A stretch of DNA of 64,000 nucleotides from Mikania micrantha (GCA_009363875.1 CM018683.1:47109711-47173710); one strand, 5' to 3'. Counted from the stretch's first letter, positions 1-10,689 are shown. The notes: a model not told the origin generated them from the sequence alone. Numbers and translations are program-made.

Positions 1-1158
1 TTACACGAAGTTACACCTTTCAATGGAGGATATGTCTCATTTTCTAGAGACAAGGGAGGAAAGATAAGCATGAAGGGCACCGTCACCAATGGAACTCTGA
101 GCTTTGAGGATGTGTATTACGTTGAAGAACTCAATCACAGCTTGAGTGTTTCTCAAATATGTGACAAAAGCTTCTCAACACACTTCACTAACAAGGAGTG
201 TCTCATTCTAAAGCCCGGATTTGTTGTTCCCGAGAAGTGGATCTTAACGAGGACTCCGAGAATCAACAATGCCTACATCATAAATATGAATTCAGATTCA
301 TTCACTGAGAACACTTGTCTGTTTTCAAAGGCTTCGGAGCGTGACTGTCTACTTTGGCATCGCCGACTGGGTCATGTCAACTTGAAGAATCTCAACCGAC
401 TTGCCAAGGGAGATCACGTTATTGATTTACCTTCTAAAGACTTCTCCACAATTGAGAAGCGCATCGCATGTGCCAAGGGGAAGCAACACAAAGGACCCCA
501 CATTCCTAAATTATTTAACTCAATTTCATCAGTTCTGCAACTTCTTCACATGGATCTCTTTGGACCGATTAATGTAATGAGCATCGGGAAGAAGTCATAT
601 TGTCTAGTTGTCACAGATGATTATTCCAGATTTAGTTGGGTGTTCTTTCTGGCCAAGAAAGATGAGACACTAGAGATTCTGAAGAAGTTTATTACCCTTT
701 TTGAGAATCAGAAGAATTTGAAAGTTAAGGTGATCAGAACCGATAACGACACTGAATTTAGAAGTCAGACACTTACTGATTTCTGCGATGAGAAGGGAAT
801 TGCTCGGCAGTATAGTGCAGCTCGTACACCTCAGCAAAATGGAGTTGCTGAAAGAAGGAATAGAACGCTCATTGAAGCTGCAGGAACCATGCTCTCAGAG
901 TCAAAACTGCCAATATTCTTTTGGGCTGAAGCTGTTAACACAGCTTGTTATGTTCAAAATCAAGCATTGTTGAACAAACGCCATCAGAAGACTCCTTACC
1001 AGATTTTCTTCCATCAGAAGCCAAAGGTTAGACATTTCAAGTCTTTCGATTGTCCGTGCACTCTCCTCCATACTGAGCCGAATCATAAGTTTGATGACAA
1101 GGCTGGTGAGTGTTATTTTGTGGGCTATTCATCAGAAAAGGCTGCCTATCGGGTATAA
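1..1158 (+). pseudogene. Copia D protease tail, GAG-pre-integrase and integrase
   Basis: This frame is open from base 1 to a TAA at 1156-1158. It carries the end of the protease, then the HHCC zinc-binding region (LWHRRLGHV) and the integrase core. The catalytic triad is visible: D in HMDLFGP, D in RTDNDTEF and E in NGVAERRN, with 35 residues between the last two. The zinc region reads KRIACAKGK, where related copies have a Cys at the Arg, so one Cys ligand seems lost by a T-to-C change. Integrase inserts the cDNA into host DNA. The C-terminal part after 1158 continues in the same frame but with stops, so the gene is dead. Confidence 0.88.
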
Positions 1159-1863
1159 AACAAGAACACCCGTATGATTGTGGAGTCATAATACATCGAC
1201 TGGCAAGAAATGAACAACTCCGACGCCGGTTCTGGTCCAAACTATTTATTTCAGTATGATTCTACTTTTGAGCCCTTTAACACTTCATCTGAGAGTGCAG
1301 GACCATTTGACCCAACTGATAACTTCTACAAGGGTGATGACGTAGACTAACGGGTTGACTACGTTCCATGTGATCCCATGCTTCTGAAGGTTGACCCACC
1401 AGGCATGTATGATTGGGCACCTCCAGTTCAGCCAACCCCAATCAATGAAGTCATCCCATCAGATCCAGATACCTGTCAGTCCGCTCAACCAATTTCAAAA
1501 ACCGAACAAGCATCATCCTCCTCCCACCAAACATTTGATAATCCACTGTTCACATACCACAACACTGAGGAACATTGTGTGGATCATGGAGCGGAAGCAA
1601 GTGAAACCGCTCCTGTTGACAATCTCTCTTCCTCTAGTGAAGACCAGCTAAACCACATCAGCAATCTGCTAGACAATTTAGCTGCAGAGGAATTACCAAT
1701 GCTCAGCATAAACAAGAATCGTCCTGTGGAAAATATTATTGGTCCTCTTTCAGAAGGTGTTCTCACTCGGAGCAGATCCATTCCCGTTTAGAACACATTG
1801 CCTGAAGAAACTATCACATGAAGTCAATCATGTCCAATTAATTCTTATTCCTGTTTTATTTCG
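1159..1863 (+). pseudogene. Copia D integrase C-terminus and INT-RT linker, broken
   Basis: The same reading frame continues past the stop at 1156, with further stops at about 1189 (TAA) and 1348 (TAA), and is open from 1378 to 1791. The open part is a Ser/Pro/Gln-rich linker ending in a TRSRSIPV-type motif, matching the linker before the RT in copia B and A (TRSS, TRNQ). Linkers of this kind join integrase to reverse transcriptase in copia polyproteins and are poorly conserved. Confidence 0.6.
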
Positions 1864-3380
1864 ATGGTCGAGCCCAAGAATGTCAAGATGGCTCTTAAGG
1901 AGTCTAGCTGGGTCGAGGCGATGCAGGAAGAGCTGATGCAGTTTCAAAAGCTCAAGGTGTGGAATATGGTTTCATTGCCCAAGGGAAAGCTGCCAATTGG
2001 AACCAGATGGGTCTTCAGAAACAAAAGGGATGACTCAAGAGTCATTATCAGAAATAAGGCACATTTGGTAGTTCAGGGCTTTTACCAACAAGAGGGGATA
2101 GATTATGAGGAAGTCTTTGCATCAGTTGCAAGACTTGAAGCTATACGGATCTTCCTAGATTATGCTTCCTACATGATCTTCATGGTATACCAAATGGATG
2201 TGAAGACTGCCTTCTTGTACCAAAAGGTGAAAGAAGAGATTTATGTGTGCCAGCCCCCAGGGTTCGAGGATTCGCAGTATCCCGACAATGTCTACAAGTT
2301 AGACAAAGCCCTGTATGGTCTTCAACAAGCACCTCGAGCATGATATGCTTCTCTAACATATCATCTGCTTGTCATGGATATACCCATTGGGCCATTGACC
2401 AGAAGCTGTTTGTTCTCAAGGATAAGCATGATTTGATTCTCGTCCAAATCTACGTGGACGACATTATTTTTTGTTCCACCAGCTCGGTGCTATGCAAGGA
2501 ATTTGAAGCTGTGATGAAGAAAAGGTTTGAGATGAATGTGATGGGAGAAATGACCTTCTTTTTGGGTCTTCAGGTGAAGCAAGATTCGAAAGGCATGCTG
2601 ATTCATCAAGGCGAATATGTTACCGATATTCTGACAAAGTTCAATATGCGGGAATCAAAGCCTGCATCCACTCCTATGCCTACTCGTCCAGTCTTAACTT
2701 CAGATTCTGACGGTGAAGATGTTGATCAACACCTTTATCGCTCGATGATTGGCTCATTGATGTACCTAGCTGCTAGCCGACCAGACATTATGTTTTCTGT
2801 ATGTCAGTGTGTCAGATATCAAGCAAATCCGAAAGCATCTCACCTGATTGCTGTAAAGAGGATTTTTCGCTACCTCGTCGGGAAACCGCCTCTCGGCTTG
2901 TGGTATCCTAAAAGCTCTGAGTTTCATTTACATGCTTACACTGACAGTGATTTTGGTGGTCATAATTTAGACAGGAAATCAACCACGGGAGGATGCCAAT
3001 ATTTAGGAGATCGTCTTGTCTCTTGGCAATGCAAGAAACATACGATCGTGTCTACTTCCACTGCAGAAGCTGAGTATGTTGCTGCTTCCTGTTGTTGTTC
3101 TCAGGTTATATGGATGCAACAGCAGCTCCTCGATTACGGTTTAAATTTTCTTGACTCTCCTATTTACTGTGACAATGAAGTTGCCCTTCAGATCATCAAG
3201 AATCCGGTACAACATTCCAAAAGAAAACACATAGACATCCGGATTCACTTCATCCGCGACTGTTTCGAACAGAAACTGATTCATCTTGAAAGGTCTACAC
3301 AAATGATAATCTGGTGGATCTTTTCACAAAATCGTTCGACACAGCTCGATTTCACCACCTCCTTGCATCTCTCAAACTAA
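1864..3380 (+). pseudogene. Copia D reverse transcriptase and RNase H
   Basis: RT begins about 1864 (SSWVEAMQEEL, GTRWVFRNK) and runs to a TGA at 2341-2343 that falls where related copies have Trp in PRAWY. The rest, including the catalytic YVDDIIF near 2450 and the RNase H motifs TDSDFGG and STAEAEY, is open in another frame up to 3378, so a frameshift lies just after the stop. A further frame change occurs near 3290, because the usual ending (DLFTK) is out of frame. This would copy RNA into cDNA and degrade the template; here it is inactive. Confidence 0.88.
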
Positions 3381-3453
3381 TAAGTTTTGATTAAAACAAT
3401 TTTGTAAATACAGTAAACTTGTGCTTTGTTTTTAATTTAATTTTTAGATCACA

Positions 3454-3469
3454 AATTTAGGGGGAGAAT
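3454..3469 (+). other. Internal polypurine tract after pol (copia D)
   Basis: AATTTAGGGGGAGAAT lies about 75 bases after the last pol stop. It looks like the PPT that primes plus-strand synthesis in copia elements, but here it is followed by about 1.85 kb of spacer and then an accessory ORF rather than by a recognisable 3' LTR. Copia A has the same sequence type at the same place (53320-53336). Confidence 0.6.
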
Positions 3470-4559
3470 ATTTACAAAAAAAACAAAAAGATATTCGGTC
3501 TTTGAGTCCATTTACAAAAACAACAAAAAGATTTTAGTTCTTGAGTTAGTCTAATACGATCTAAAAGCTTAGCGGGAGTAAATTTTGAAAGAAAACAACA
3601 AAAAGATTTATCATTTTTTCAAAATTTAAGAAAATACAAAAAGGTTTTCCTTTTGCACGGATAAGTTAAGTTTCTCAATAGGGAAGTGAAATGTCTTCTG
3701 ACACTCAGAAATTCACTAGCTAAAGGTAATTTCTAAAGAATAACAACTTTGAATAACTATAATTCACTAAGAAGTTAAAACAAGTTTTTCCAAATTTAAA
3801 AAAATGGACATTATCATTAAAAAAATATTAACTATACAAATAAGTGAGAAGTAAGGAGAATCAGATAACTGGAAAGATGTAACAACATTTTGACTTTTTG
3901 CATAAATCTTTAAGTCAAAACGAGATTGTGTTTCAGTAACCTTGAAATTGTTTTGAAAAACTCGGGTATTTTTCATGTTTTGTGCAAACGAAGAACGGGA
4001 AATACTTACTGAAGCGTCCTCTGTTTTGCGTAAGCAAAGACCTGGATGTGTGACGTTAAGGACAATGTGCCTACAGATCAGTTAAACAAAAGATGCCAAT
4101 GAGCACAAAGATGATGAAACTCCTTCTTGTTCTTAATTCTAATCTAATCGAATTGTTCTTTTCTTTTCTCACCTTAAACTATGTCAAAACATTTTAAGTC
4201 CGTTGATATACAACCAAAGTTTTAAACAAAAGATTTCACAAAATTGATAGGTTGCATGTGACTCTTGTTTAAAGTCTGACTATTCATAAACCTCACAAAA
4301 GATAGTTTCAGAAAAACTACTAGAAAAACCTTTGGTCATATGTTTCATTCTTGAAGTTACGGATAAACGAGTGGAAATCATTGGTGGGGTATAATTATTC
4401 TAAGGATGGGTTTTTAAGAAATTACATTAAGCTGGACAAATTTCTGATACAGATTTGATCCCACAAATTGACCCGACTTAACTTTGAACTTGTCCAAAAG
4501 TTTCTAAGTTTATTTTATTTTATTTTATTTTATTTCAGTTAGAAAATTTTCGGAATAAA
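3470..4559 (+). other. AT-rich spacer between pol and accessory promoter (copia D)
   Basis: No coding frame of note. The first part repeats AACAAAAAGATTT-type words (about 3478-3660). Around 4510-4535 there is a run of TTTTA repeats. It may be the remnant of an internalised LTR, because it starts right at a polypurine tract and leads to a TATA box, but no second copy in the window proves this. Confidence 0.45.
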
Positions 4560-4720
4560 AATATGTGTATTCGAAAGTCATTTGCTCAAATATGTACATG
4601 ATTTCGAGTACACGAAATCGTGTACTCGAAATCAGGCTATATATAGTTCGAGCTTCAGAGATTTCGAGTACCATTCACTTTCGAATACGAGTCTCTCTCT
4701 CTCATAAGACGATCTTGTTT
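4560..4720 (+). promoter_or_regulatory. Putative promoter of the copia D accessory ORF
   Basis: CTATATATAG at 4637-4646 is a good plant TATA box. It is surrounded by TTCGAGTAC/TTCGAATAC words, and a CT-rich run (TCTCTCTCTCTC) at about 4688-4700 resembles the pyrimidine patch found near plant transcription starts. The unit lies between pol and the accessory ATG at 5322. Copies A, B and C also have TATA-like boxes upstream of their accessory ORFs. Confidence 0.55.
4600..4633 (+). repeat. Perfect 15-bp inverted repeat directly upstream of a TATA box
   Basis: GATTTCGAGTACACG, a 4-base AAAT loop, then its exact reverse complement CGTGTACTCGAAATC. It ends 3 bases before the TATA box at 4637. The arms contain the TTTCGAGTAC word that recurs in this spacer. 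Confidence 0.9.
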
Positions 4721-5010
4721 TCCAGACTCAATTTCAAAATTCCACTTCGACCATCTTGTAGATCACATATAGGCGACCCTAGGTATAGATTTTCATCAAT
4801 TTTTGACCGTGGATTTAAAAGTTATAGGCCAAAAACCAATTTCGAGTACAGAATTCCGTAAACAGATAGTTTTTGGACAATTCACCTCGAAAAACTCAAA
4901 ATTAAAGGGTGATTTTCGAATATGTTGATCGCCTATGAATTCCGAGCATTTCGAGTATGATTAGGAGTTCTAAGGAGCAAAATTGGGGGAGTTATGAAGG
5001 TTTTTGTGTT

Positions 5011-5170
5011 CTCGAAATTCAAATTTCAAATACAGCCTATTTCGAGTACATCCTGTAATTCGAATACAGCCAATTTCGAGTATAACCTATATTTTGAATA
5101 TAGCCTTTTTCGAATACAAACTGTATTTCAAATACACCCATTATTTCGAGAACACCATGAATTTCGAGAA
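5011..5170 (+). repeat. Degenerate TTTCGAGTACA/TTCGAATACA repeats in the accessory leader
   Basis: About eight imperfect copies of a roughly 20-base unit (ATTTCGAGTACA.. CCT, ATTCGAATACAGCC, TTTCGAATACA) in tandem. They use the same word as the promoter inverted repeat at 4600 and lie in the presumed leader or leader intron of the accessory ORF. Confidence 0.65.
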
Positions 5171-5305
5171 CGCTTTAAACTTCGTGAACATTCTTAAACC
5201 CTTTGAATATTTTCTGATTTTTGTGAATTTACCTAACTCCTTTAACCTGGGACTGAACTTTGACCTTTGACCTTTAACTTTTGACTCGTACTATGACTAA
5301 CTTGA

Positions 5306-5321
5306 TTTTTTTTGTTTTCAG
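5306..5321 (+). promoter_or_regulatory. 3' splice-acceptor-like site touching the accessory ATG (copia D)
   Basis: TTTTTTTTGTTTTCAG ends one base before ATGGCTGAC. Copia A has TTTTTCTTGTTTTCAG, one base, then ATGGCAGGC at the equivalent place. A possible donor is CTAG|GTATAG near 4780, but I cannot decide it from sequence alone. Confidence 0.5.
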
Positions 5322-5535
5322 ATGGCTGACTTGCGATTTGTGTCGGATCATAACATGTCAGCCTATCTCGGAGATCCACCTAAGAAGCATTCAGAGTTTA
5401 AGAGTCTGGTCGACGGTCTGCTTCTGTCACCAGTAAATTATGCTATTATGGAGCACCCCAACATTGTTTCTAATTTCATTCGGGGATTCTAGAGTACAGT
5501 CATTGAACACACTAATGCTAGTGGAACCGTCAATA
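5322..5535 (+). pseudogene. Copia D accessory (env-position) ORF, N-terminal fragment
   Basis: Starts ATGGCTGACTTGCG directly after an acceptor-like site. The predicted N-terminus (SDHNMSAYL, YAIMEHPNIV, FIRGF) matches the pattern of the other accessory proteins here (a hydrophobic N-terminal block, then NP-[TI]-Y/V and QFW). A TAG at 5490-5492 stands where relatives have Trp. The frame stays recognisable to about 5535 and is then cut by an inverted fragment. Function unknown. Some Sireviruses carry an env-like ORF in this position; I see no proof that this one is an envelope protein. Confidence 0.6.
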
Positions 5536-6345
5536 TCATTGGGAAGGTGTGGGTTCAACACTCATTGGTTGGACAGAGCTGTCACCTTCAGGAGCAGGTT
5601 GCTCCATGGATGGATGAAGTGGAGTGAAAGTTCCAGAGAACTGTACACTCGCCTTCTTTAGTTGAACAAAAACCTTGGCATTAACGAATGGCACTTTGTA
5701 GATGTTCCCAGTTAGTGAGAGCGAAGACAACAACTCACCATTAAAAATTTGTTGCAAAAATCTGGGATACATACAAAATTTCTTTGGTGATGACACATTG
5801 TCAACCAAGTTACTAAAAATAAAAGATGAAAAGTTAAACAGATGATTTGAAATCAATCCGTGAATAGCCGAAGCCATGTCAGGTGGAATTTGATCCCAAC
5901 CACCGGTTTTATTTGCAGACAATGCAAAAACACATGTAGGAGGTACTTGTAATTATGGGAAACTCTTCCCTTCAAATAGGTAGTTGAAGGGAGAGGACCT
6001 TCGTATCCCATTAACCTAAAGATCATTGCTACCTCATCCCTTGTGAAAGAAACACTCCCTTTAACATCATTGAGATTAAGATGTCTACAGACAGTTTCCA
6101 CAGAAATAGAAATCGGATGAGTGTCAATGATAGCAGAAAGATGTCTACCAGTTGGGGAATCAATAACAGAACACGAACCCCAAAATTGTTGGTGATGAGA
6201 TTCATACACCACGGGGTTAACAGTTAATTTCGTAAAGTACCTGCTCCGTCGGAGAAACGAGATCATGGGAGCGAAGACGGCATCGTGATCAGCAGATAGT
6301 TCGGCAACAAGGATGTGTGCAGGTTTGAAAGCAAAAGAGAGCCAT
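5536..6345 (-). pseudogene. Accessory (env-position) ORF, probably of copia B
   Basis: Two overlapping - strand frames (6266-5853 and 5922-5536) form one broken gene, with a frameshift near 5900. Motifs shared with the other copies include VNPVVYES..QFWGSC, LMGYEGPLP and KKFCMYPRFLQ (LLYPRF in copia C, KKFLMYPRFLQ in copia A). The likely ATG is at 6345, but the downstream frame is reached only across a one-base T gain in TCTCTTTTGC. The C-terminal half is missing beyond 5536, where copia D abuts in the opposite direction. Assignment to copia B is inferred: the array starting at 6445 separates it from the B pol at 26258. Confidence 0.65.
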
Positions 6346-6430
6346 TTTTGAGATTGACAGTTAGGGTTTAGTTCAAGAAGAAAATGTCGATTGAAGAAGA
6401 AGGAAGTGGGAATTTGAATGGGCGGGAAAC

Positions 6431-6444
6431 CTTTTATACCTACG
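6431..6444 (-). promoter_or_regulatory. TATA box of the copia B accessory ORF
   Basis: On the - strand this reads CGTAGGTATAAAAG, followed by a CT-rich stretch (CTTCCTTCTTCTTC) and an ATG about 90 bases downstream at 6345. That TATA-to-ATG spacing is almost the same as in copia C (12785 to 12689). The chromovirus LTR at 6445 begins right next to it, so upstream elements have been displaced. Confidence 0.5.
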
Positions 6445-8746
6445 TGTCACACCCCGAGCCGGCGGGCTGGATCGACTTTCCCGCCGGGCGCAAGGTTCCT
6501 AGGGCGCGATATCGTTTGATAATCGAAATGACCAGATTGTTTGCATAGCACATGATATGTAAACGAGAAATGCTAACATGACAATAATATAGAATTACAA
6601 AGTTAAATTACAATGTATCGTTCATAATTTAACTGAGTAAATATATCCAAAAGAATCAATGTGTTTATATCTTGTAACTGTACAAAATCTACAAAATATG
6701 ATTCAGTGTTTTGTCATTCCAAAAGTATGATCACACAAAATATAGCTAGGTCTTCTAAAAGTCCACTAGTTATTTTCTTGATATCTGGTGACTAAACCTG
6801 TTCGTCACCTGAGAAAACATGCATTTAAACAAAGTCAACACTAGGTTGGTGAGTTCATAAGTTTACTAATTGAAATCCTTGAATTGTTCATACACACAGC
6901 CACAATGTTATACTTGTTACATGTAATATTTGATTCACATGTTCCACCCAATGGCCTCTCCTTAATTATATGTACAAGTAGGGTATCACTCGGTCAAGCA
7001 TGCTTATATATAGGGCATACGAAAGGGTCAAGCCCAGATGCCATCCCACCACATGCTCAATCAAGTTCCACACTACTTGCAATACAACTAAGGATATCCA
7101 TATCCATCTCCCGTATGTTTAACTTGTTCAATATGTATCCATCTATTTATGTTCATTAATCAATTGTATCATATGTGGAATAATATAATGAGAGAGATTT
7201 AGTTACCAAACCGAAGTATTGATAAAGCCTCGAAGTGTTAAGGAATTTAGATTTTTTTAATCTGATCCTTATTATTATCCCATTACTTGTGGGGTTAACT
7301 GTTAATCACTTTTAAATATTAAGAGTGCTAGTTAACCGATTGATATTTGTTCTCAACTGGAAGTGCATAGAGCCTAAAAGGAATCCATTGCAATCCTCAC
7401 GTAATCAGATTGCAATGCATCCGATTTACCTCTATCACCTTGTATTATTGTAGGCCTCATCGAAACTGTTACTAGCAATATGACATGAGAGAAATAAATT
7501 CTTCAGTCTACTAATCAACAGGTAACGATGGATTAATTACAATTTCACTGCAGATTAATATCACCATGTGTCGCTTTCCAAACCCTGACTGTTGTCGCCC
7601 TGTCACCGGTCATACGTTACCGGCCAATGAATCAATTCGATCAACATACTAGCCCTACAAGCTAGAGGATTGTCAAACCTATGGTACCACTATGCAATCG
7701 TTGGTTTAGTCACATCAAATTAACTGGTCAGCGATTCGTGAAAGGGACTTACAAATGATCATACTTGAATACATGGCACATGATTGTCGTGATATAATGC
7801 AAACGTTTCATTAGTAATCAATTGTATTGTGTTCACCAATGTTGTTGTTCGTTCTCGATGTTGTATGTTCTTGTTGTGATTAGCAAAGTTAACTAAGAGC
7901 TTGTCTTATTAATTTATGTTAATTATTGTGTGAATAATGTTGTTATCATGAAGTTACATTATCATGATTATCATTCCTTGTTATTCCATAAGGTCACCAT
8001 GTTGTCACTAAGTTGTTGTAAGAGCTAGTCTTACTACACTTAGTCGATTCAGGTGGTGGATGATAGTCGTTCCATGTTATCTTGTAATATGTTTCAAGTT
8101 GTAAGCTAAGTGCTATAAGCACTTGTCTTATTACACTTAGTTAACTCCGGTGTTGAATGATGTTATAAAGATGTGTTATCTTTATATCATTCATGTGTTT
8201 TGTTTCTTGTCATCATGTTCACCTGTGTTTATCTCAATGTTTGTTCTTATAGAATAACTAAGTGTTGTGAGATATAATCTTACAACTAGGTTATTCTATT
8301 GTGTTGATGAGTTATGAAATTATATTATCATATTCATATTAGTTATCTTTGACATATCATGATCATACAAGCATGTATACAATGATAAACGATAATAATT
8401 AAAGCAATATTATCTAATCAAAGTATAAGCAATATGTTAAACATTAAACTCTTAAATAATTAAAAGTAAGTATGTTTCTCAGCCCCGAGAGTATAAAATC
8501 AGTTAAGATTAGAGAAAAGGGGCATATGAACTCACCTTGTTGTTGTTGGGGGTTGACTTAGCTTAAACGAGAATGCACGCGCTCTTGCTTGTACTTGTTG
8601 TTGTGTTTACAATCCTGTATTGTTTACACGTTGTTTGTAATTTGTAAGTATGTGTTGTAGTTGTTGGTGTGTGTGTATGTGTTAGCCATAAGATTGGCTA
8701 ACACCCGTAAGTCTCGGTCATAATTCGGCCCTTGGTTCTTTCGTCA

Positions 8747-8751
8747 TAAAG
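8747..8751. repeat. Target-site duplication TAAAG of copia C (left copy)
   Basis: TAAAG here and at 14393-14397 flank the TG...CA ends of copia C. The related LTR 2 at about 22084-22088 has a single TAAAG at the same point. Confidence 0.95.
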
Positions 8752-9333
8752 TGTAGGATCAGATGTTCCCAATTGATACAATTAATAGAGTATAGCAGCG
8801 GAATTCAAAGTTGAATTAGCATAATCATCGCAAGAACAAAGTTCAATCAAACAGTAAATACAAGTTTGTTATAGAGAGAGAAACTTTCTGCAAAAGAAAT
8901 ATATCATTCAGATCATTAACTTCGTTACAATTACAAACATGTCAACTGCCCTTATATAGAGACAGTGACGTCTGATGATGTCACATGATGTTGACACCTA
9001 ACAGACAAAACAAAACAACTGAAAAATAACTAAACTACTGAGAATGTCTACAACATCTGAAGACATTCTCTTACAACTACTGAAGTAAAAAGACTAAAAC
9101 ATCTGATGAGTAAACTACTCATCAGACTTTTACAAGAACTGAAAGAAAACTACTGAAGACTAAACTACACAATACAACATCTGATGAATTGCACTTCAGC
9201 TGTTGTATATCACTTCAGATCTTGTGTCTTCAGTACATTGAATGTCAGCTGTTGTGTTCTTCTTCAGTCGTTATAAGTGCTGTGAGACTTAGAGATTTTT
9301 CTGATCAGGCTCATTGGTTCTTTTAGTCCAACA
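8752..9333 (-). repeat. Copia C 3' LTR (582 bp)
   Basis: On the - strand it starts TGTTGGACTAAAAG and ends CTGATCCTACA. Sense order: a cluster of CATCTGATG/CTTCAG/CTGAAG words (9290 down to 9010), the TATA box CTATATAAG (about 8951-8959), then the transcribed part. It is identical to the other LTR except for lacking one 17-base repeat unit. Confidence 0.95.
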
Positions 9334-9346
9334 AACTCCCCCTGAA
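9334..9346 (-). other. Copia C polypurine tract
   Basis: On the - strand TTCAGGGGGAGTT ends immediately before the 3' LTR start TGTTGGAC. This is the primer site for plus-strand cDNA synthesis. Confidence 0.85.
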
Positions 9347-9564
9347 CCAATGCAGCCAAAAATCTCTAATTTATTGATGGTCTCACTTATTCATTCCCAG
9401 GCTGAAAGATAAGTCTTTTTCTTTGAGATCAGTATCAAAATGACCAGTTAAAGTGTATGCCTGATAATCAACAGCTTCCAAAAAAAAAAAAATCTAACAA
9501 GCAAAATATGAGAGGGAACTCCATTGGGGAAATGGACTATGAGCATTAACCCCTCTCATTAAAG

Positions 9565-10689
9565 CTATTGATTATATACTAACCTGAAGGACTCCCTGAC
9601 ATATGCCTCAAGCAGTATTACCTTCTCTTCTGGAGTCAGCCTCTCAGGTTCACCTTCAAAGAAAGACTCAGGTCCATAGTACTCAGACAAGTACCTGGCC
9701 GTTGTCCCATCATTTAGCTCAACTCTAGTAATCTCTCTGTATACAAACTCATCAGGATGCTTCCCTTCCAAAAATAGAGAAAGCTCATTTTGTTGAACAT
9801 TTTCAAGTTTCCTATATACCAAGCCTTTCTTGATCATTTTGTTCTCTATAAACTTTGGAGCCTTTGAGCCAGAGTTATACACACTCTTGAAGTCATTGAT
9901 TATCTCCCAAGGATCAAGTACTGACCCTAGCATAATGTCAGCACTTAAGACCCTTCTGATTCTTCTGGCATAAGATGCTGGAGCCTCTCTCTTGTGGATC
10001 CTATGAATGATTCTTGGATCAGGCCACATTCTAATCTGTTCCTTCCTATACTGGTAGGTGAACCTTAGAGCATACAACCTTTGAGCTTCTTTCTTCATTG
10101 CAATAATGGTTGATGTCTGAGGATAATCCTTGTCAACCATCTTTAGGATTTGCTCATCATGCTGTTTCTGGTTCTCTTCTTCTTCAAGCTTCACTTTTAC
10201 TGCCAACATTTGAGATTCTGGTGTGAGCTTTGGATGTTGTCCCAACACCAGTGGCTTCTCAGGCACATATTTGGCAGGAAGAGATACCTTCTTCTTTTGA
10301 ATTGACAGATCCAACCCAGTTGTTGATGGTGCAGGCTTTTGAACATTTGACTTGATAACTGTAGAGATAGGCATCGTGTCTTCTTCATCAGAACTCTCTT
10401 CTTCTTGAATTCTAAGTTGCCTTCTCTTCTTTGGAGGAGCCCTTACCTCAACAACCTGAGTTTGAACCTCTTGATTTTGTATCTCCTCTGGTTCAGTTTC
10501 TTGTACATCAGATGTTGTAGCCTGTTTTTGTACATCAGATGTTGTAGCCTGTTTTTGTACATCAGATGTTGTAACTTCCACTTGTTCTGCACTTGCTTCA
10601 ATTACTTTCTCAGCCATTTCTTGCTCAACCTCCTCATCAGCTCTGTTGATAACCTCAACAGGTTTCTTCTTCTGTCTCTTATAAGTCAC
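9565..10689 (-). CDS. Copia C accessory ORF B (C-terminal partner of ORF A)
   Basis: This frame of 374 codons opens without a usual ATG; the codon at 10689 is GTG. It remains open upstream through 10770 into the end of ORF A, one base back in frame. The product is charged. It has a TTSDVQKQA repeat (27-base units from 10502 to about 10573), a PPKKRR basic patch at residues 85-90 that could be a nuclear signal, an acidic stretch, then a denser C-terminal region rich in Arg/Trp (RMWPDPRIIHRIHKRE). I recognise no domain. It may be translated by -1 frameshifting from ORF A, or one long ORF may have split by a one-base indel. Together they span about 1013 codons, close to the copia A accessory region. 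Confidence 0.65.
   Translation of the reverse strand: MTYKRQKKKPVEVINRADEEVEQEMAEKVIEASAEQVEVTTSDVQKQATTSDVQKQATTSDVQETEPEEIQNQEVQTQVVEVRAPPKKRRQLRIQEEESSDEEDTMPISTVIKSNVQKPAPSTTGLDLSIQKKKVSLPAKYVPEKPLVLGQHPKLTPESQMLAVKVKLEEEENQKQHDEQILKMVDKDYPQTSTIIAMKKEAQRLYALRFTYQYRKEQIRMWPDPRIIHRIHKREAPASYARRIRRVLSADIMLGSVLDPWEIINDFKSVYNSGSKAPKFIENKMIKKGLVYRKLENVQQNELSLFLEGKHPDEFVYREITRVELNDGTTARYLSEYYGPESFFEGEPERLTPEEKVILLEAYVRESFRLVYNQ
10502..10573 (-). repeat. 27-bp in-frame tandem repeat in ORF B
   Basis: Two full units and a partial third of TGTACATCAGATGTTGTAGC.., encoding repeated TSDVQKQAT. The unit itself contains the CATCAGATG word that is common in the LTR and spacer of copia C. Confidence 0.9.

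Larger units (their letters stand above)
1..5535 (+). mobile_element. Copia D: 5'-truncated Ty1/copia element with pol and start of accessory ORF
   Basis: The window opens inside the protease end of a Ty1/copia polyprotein. Order on the + strand is protease tail, GAG-pre-integrase, integrase, linker, reverse transcriptase, RNase H, internal polypurine tract, spacer with TATA box, then the first codons of an accessory ORF. The element stops abruptly near 5535, where an inverted accessory fragment begins. No LTR of this copy is visible. Its integrase and RNase H closely resemble those of copia B at 26-32 kb, so both belong to one SIRE/Maximus-like group (lineage assignment is inference). Confidence 0.85.

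Noticed and set aside
4510..4540. TTTTA run as a terminator or microsatellite of interest
   Set aside because: Simple AT-rich slippage repeat, common in plant spacers.
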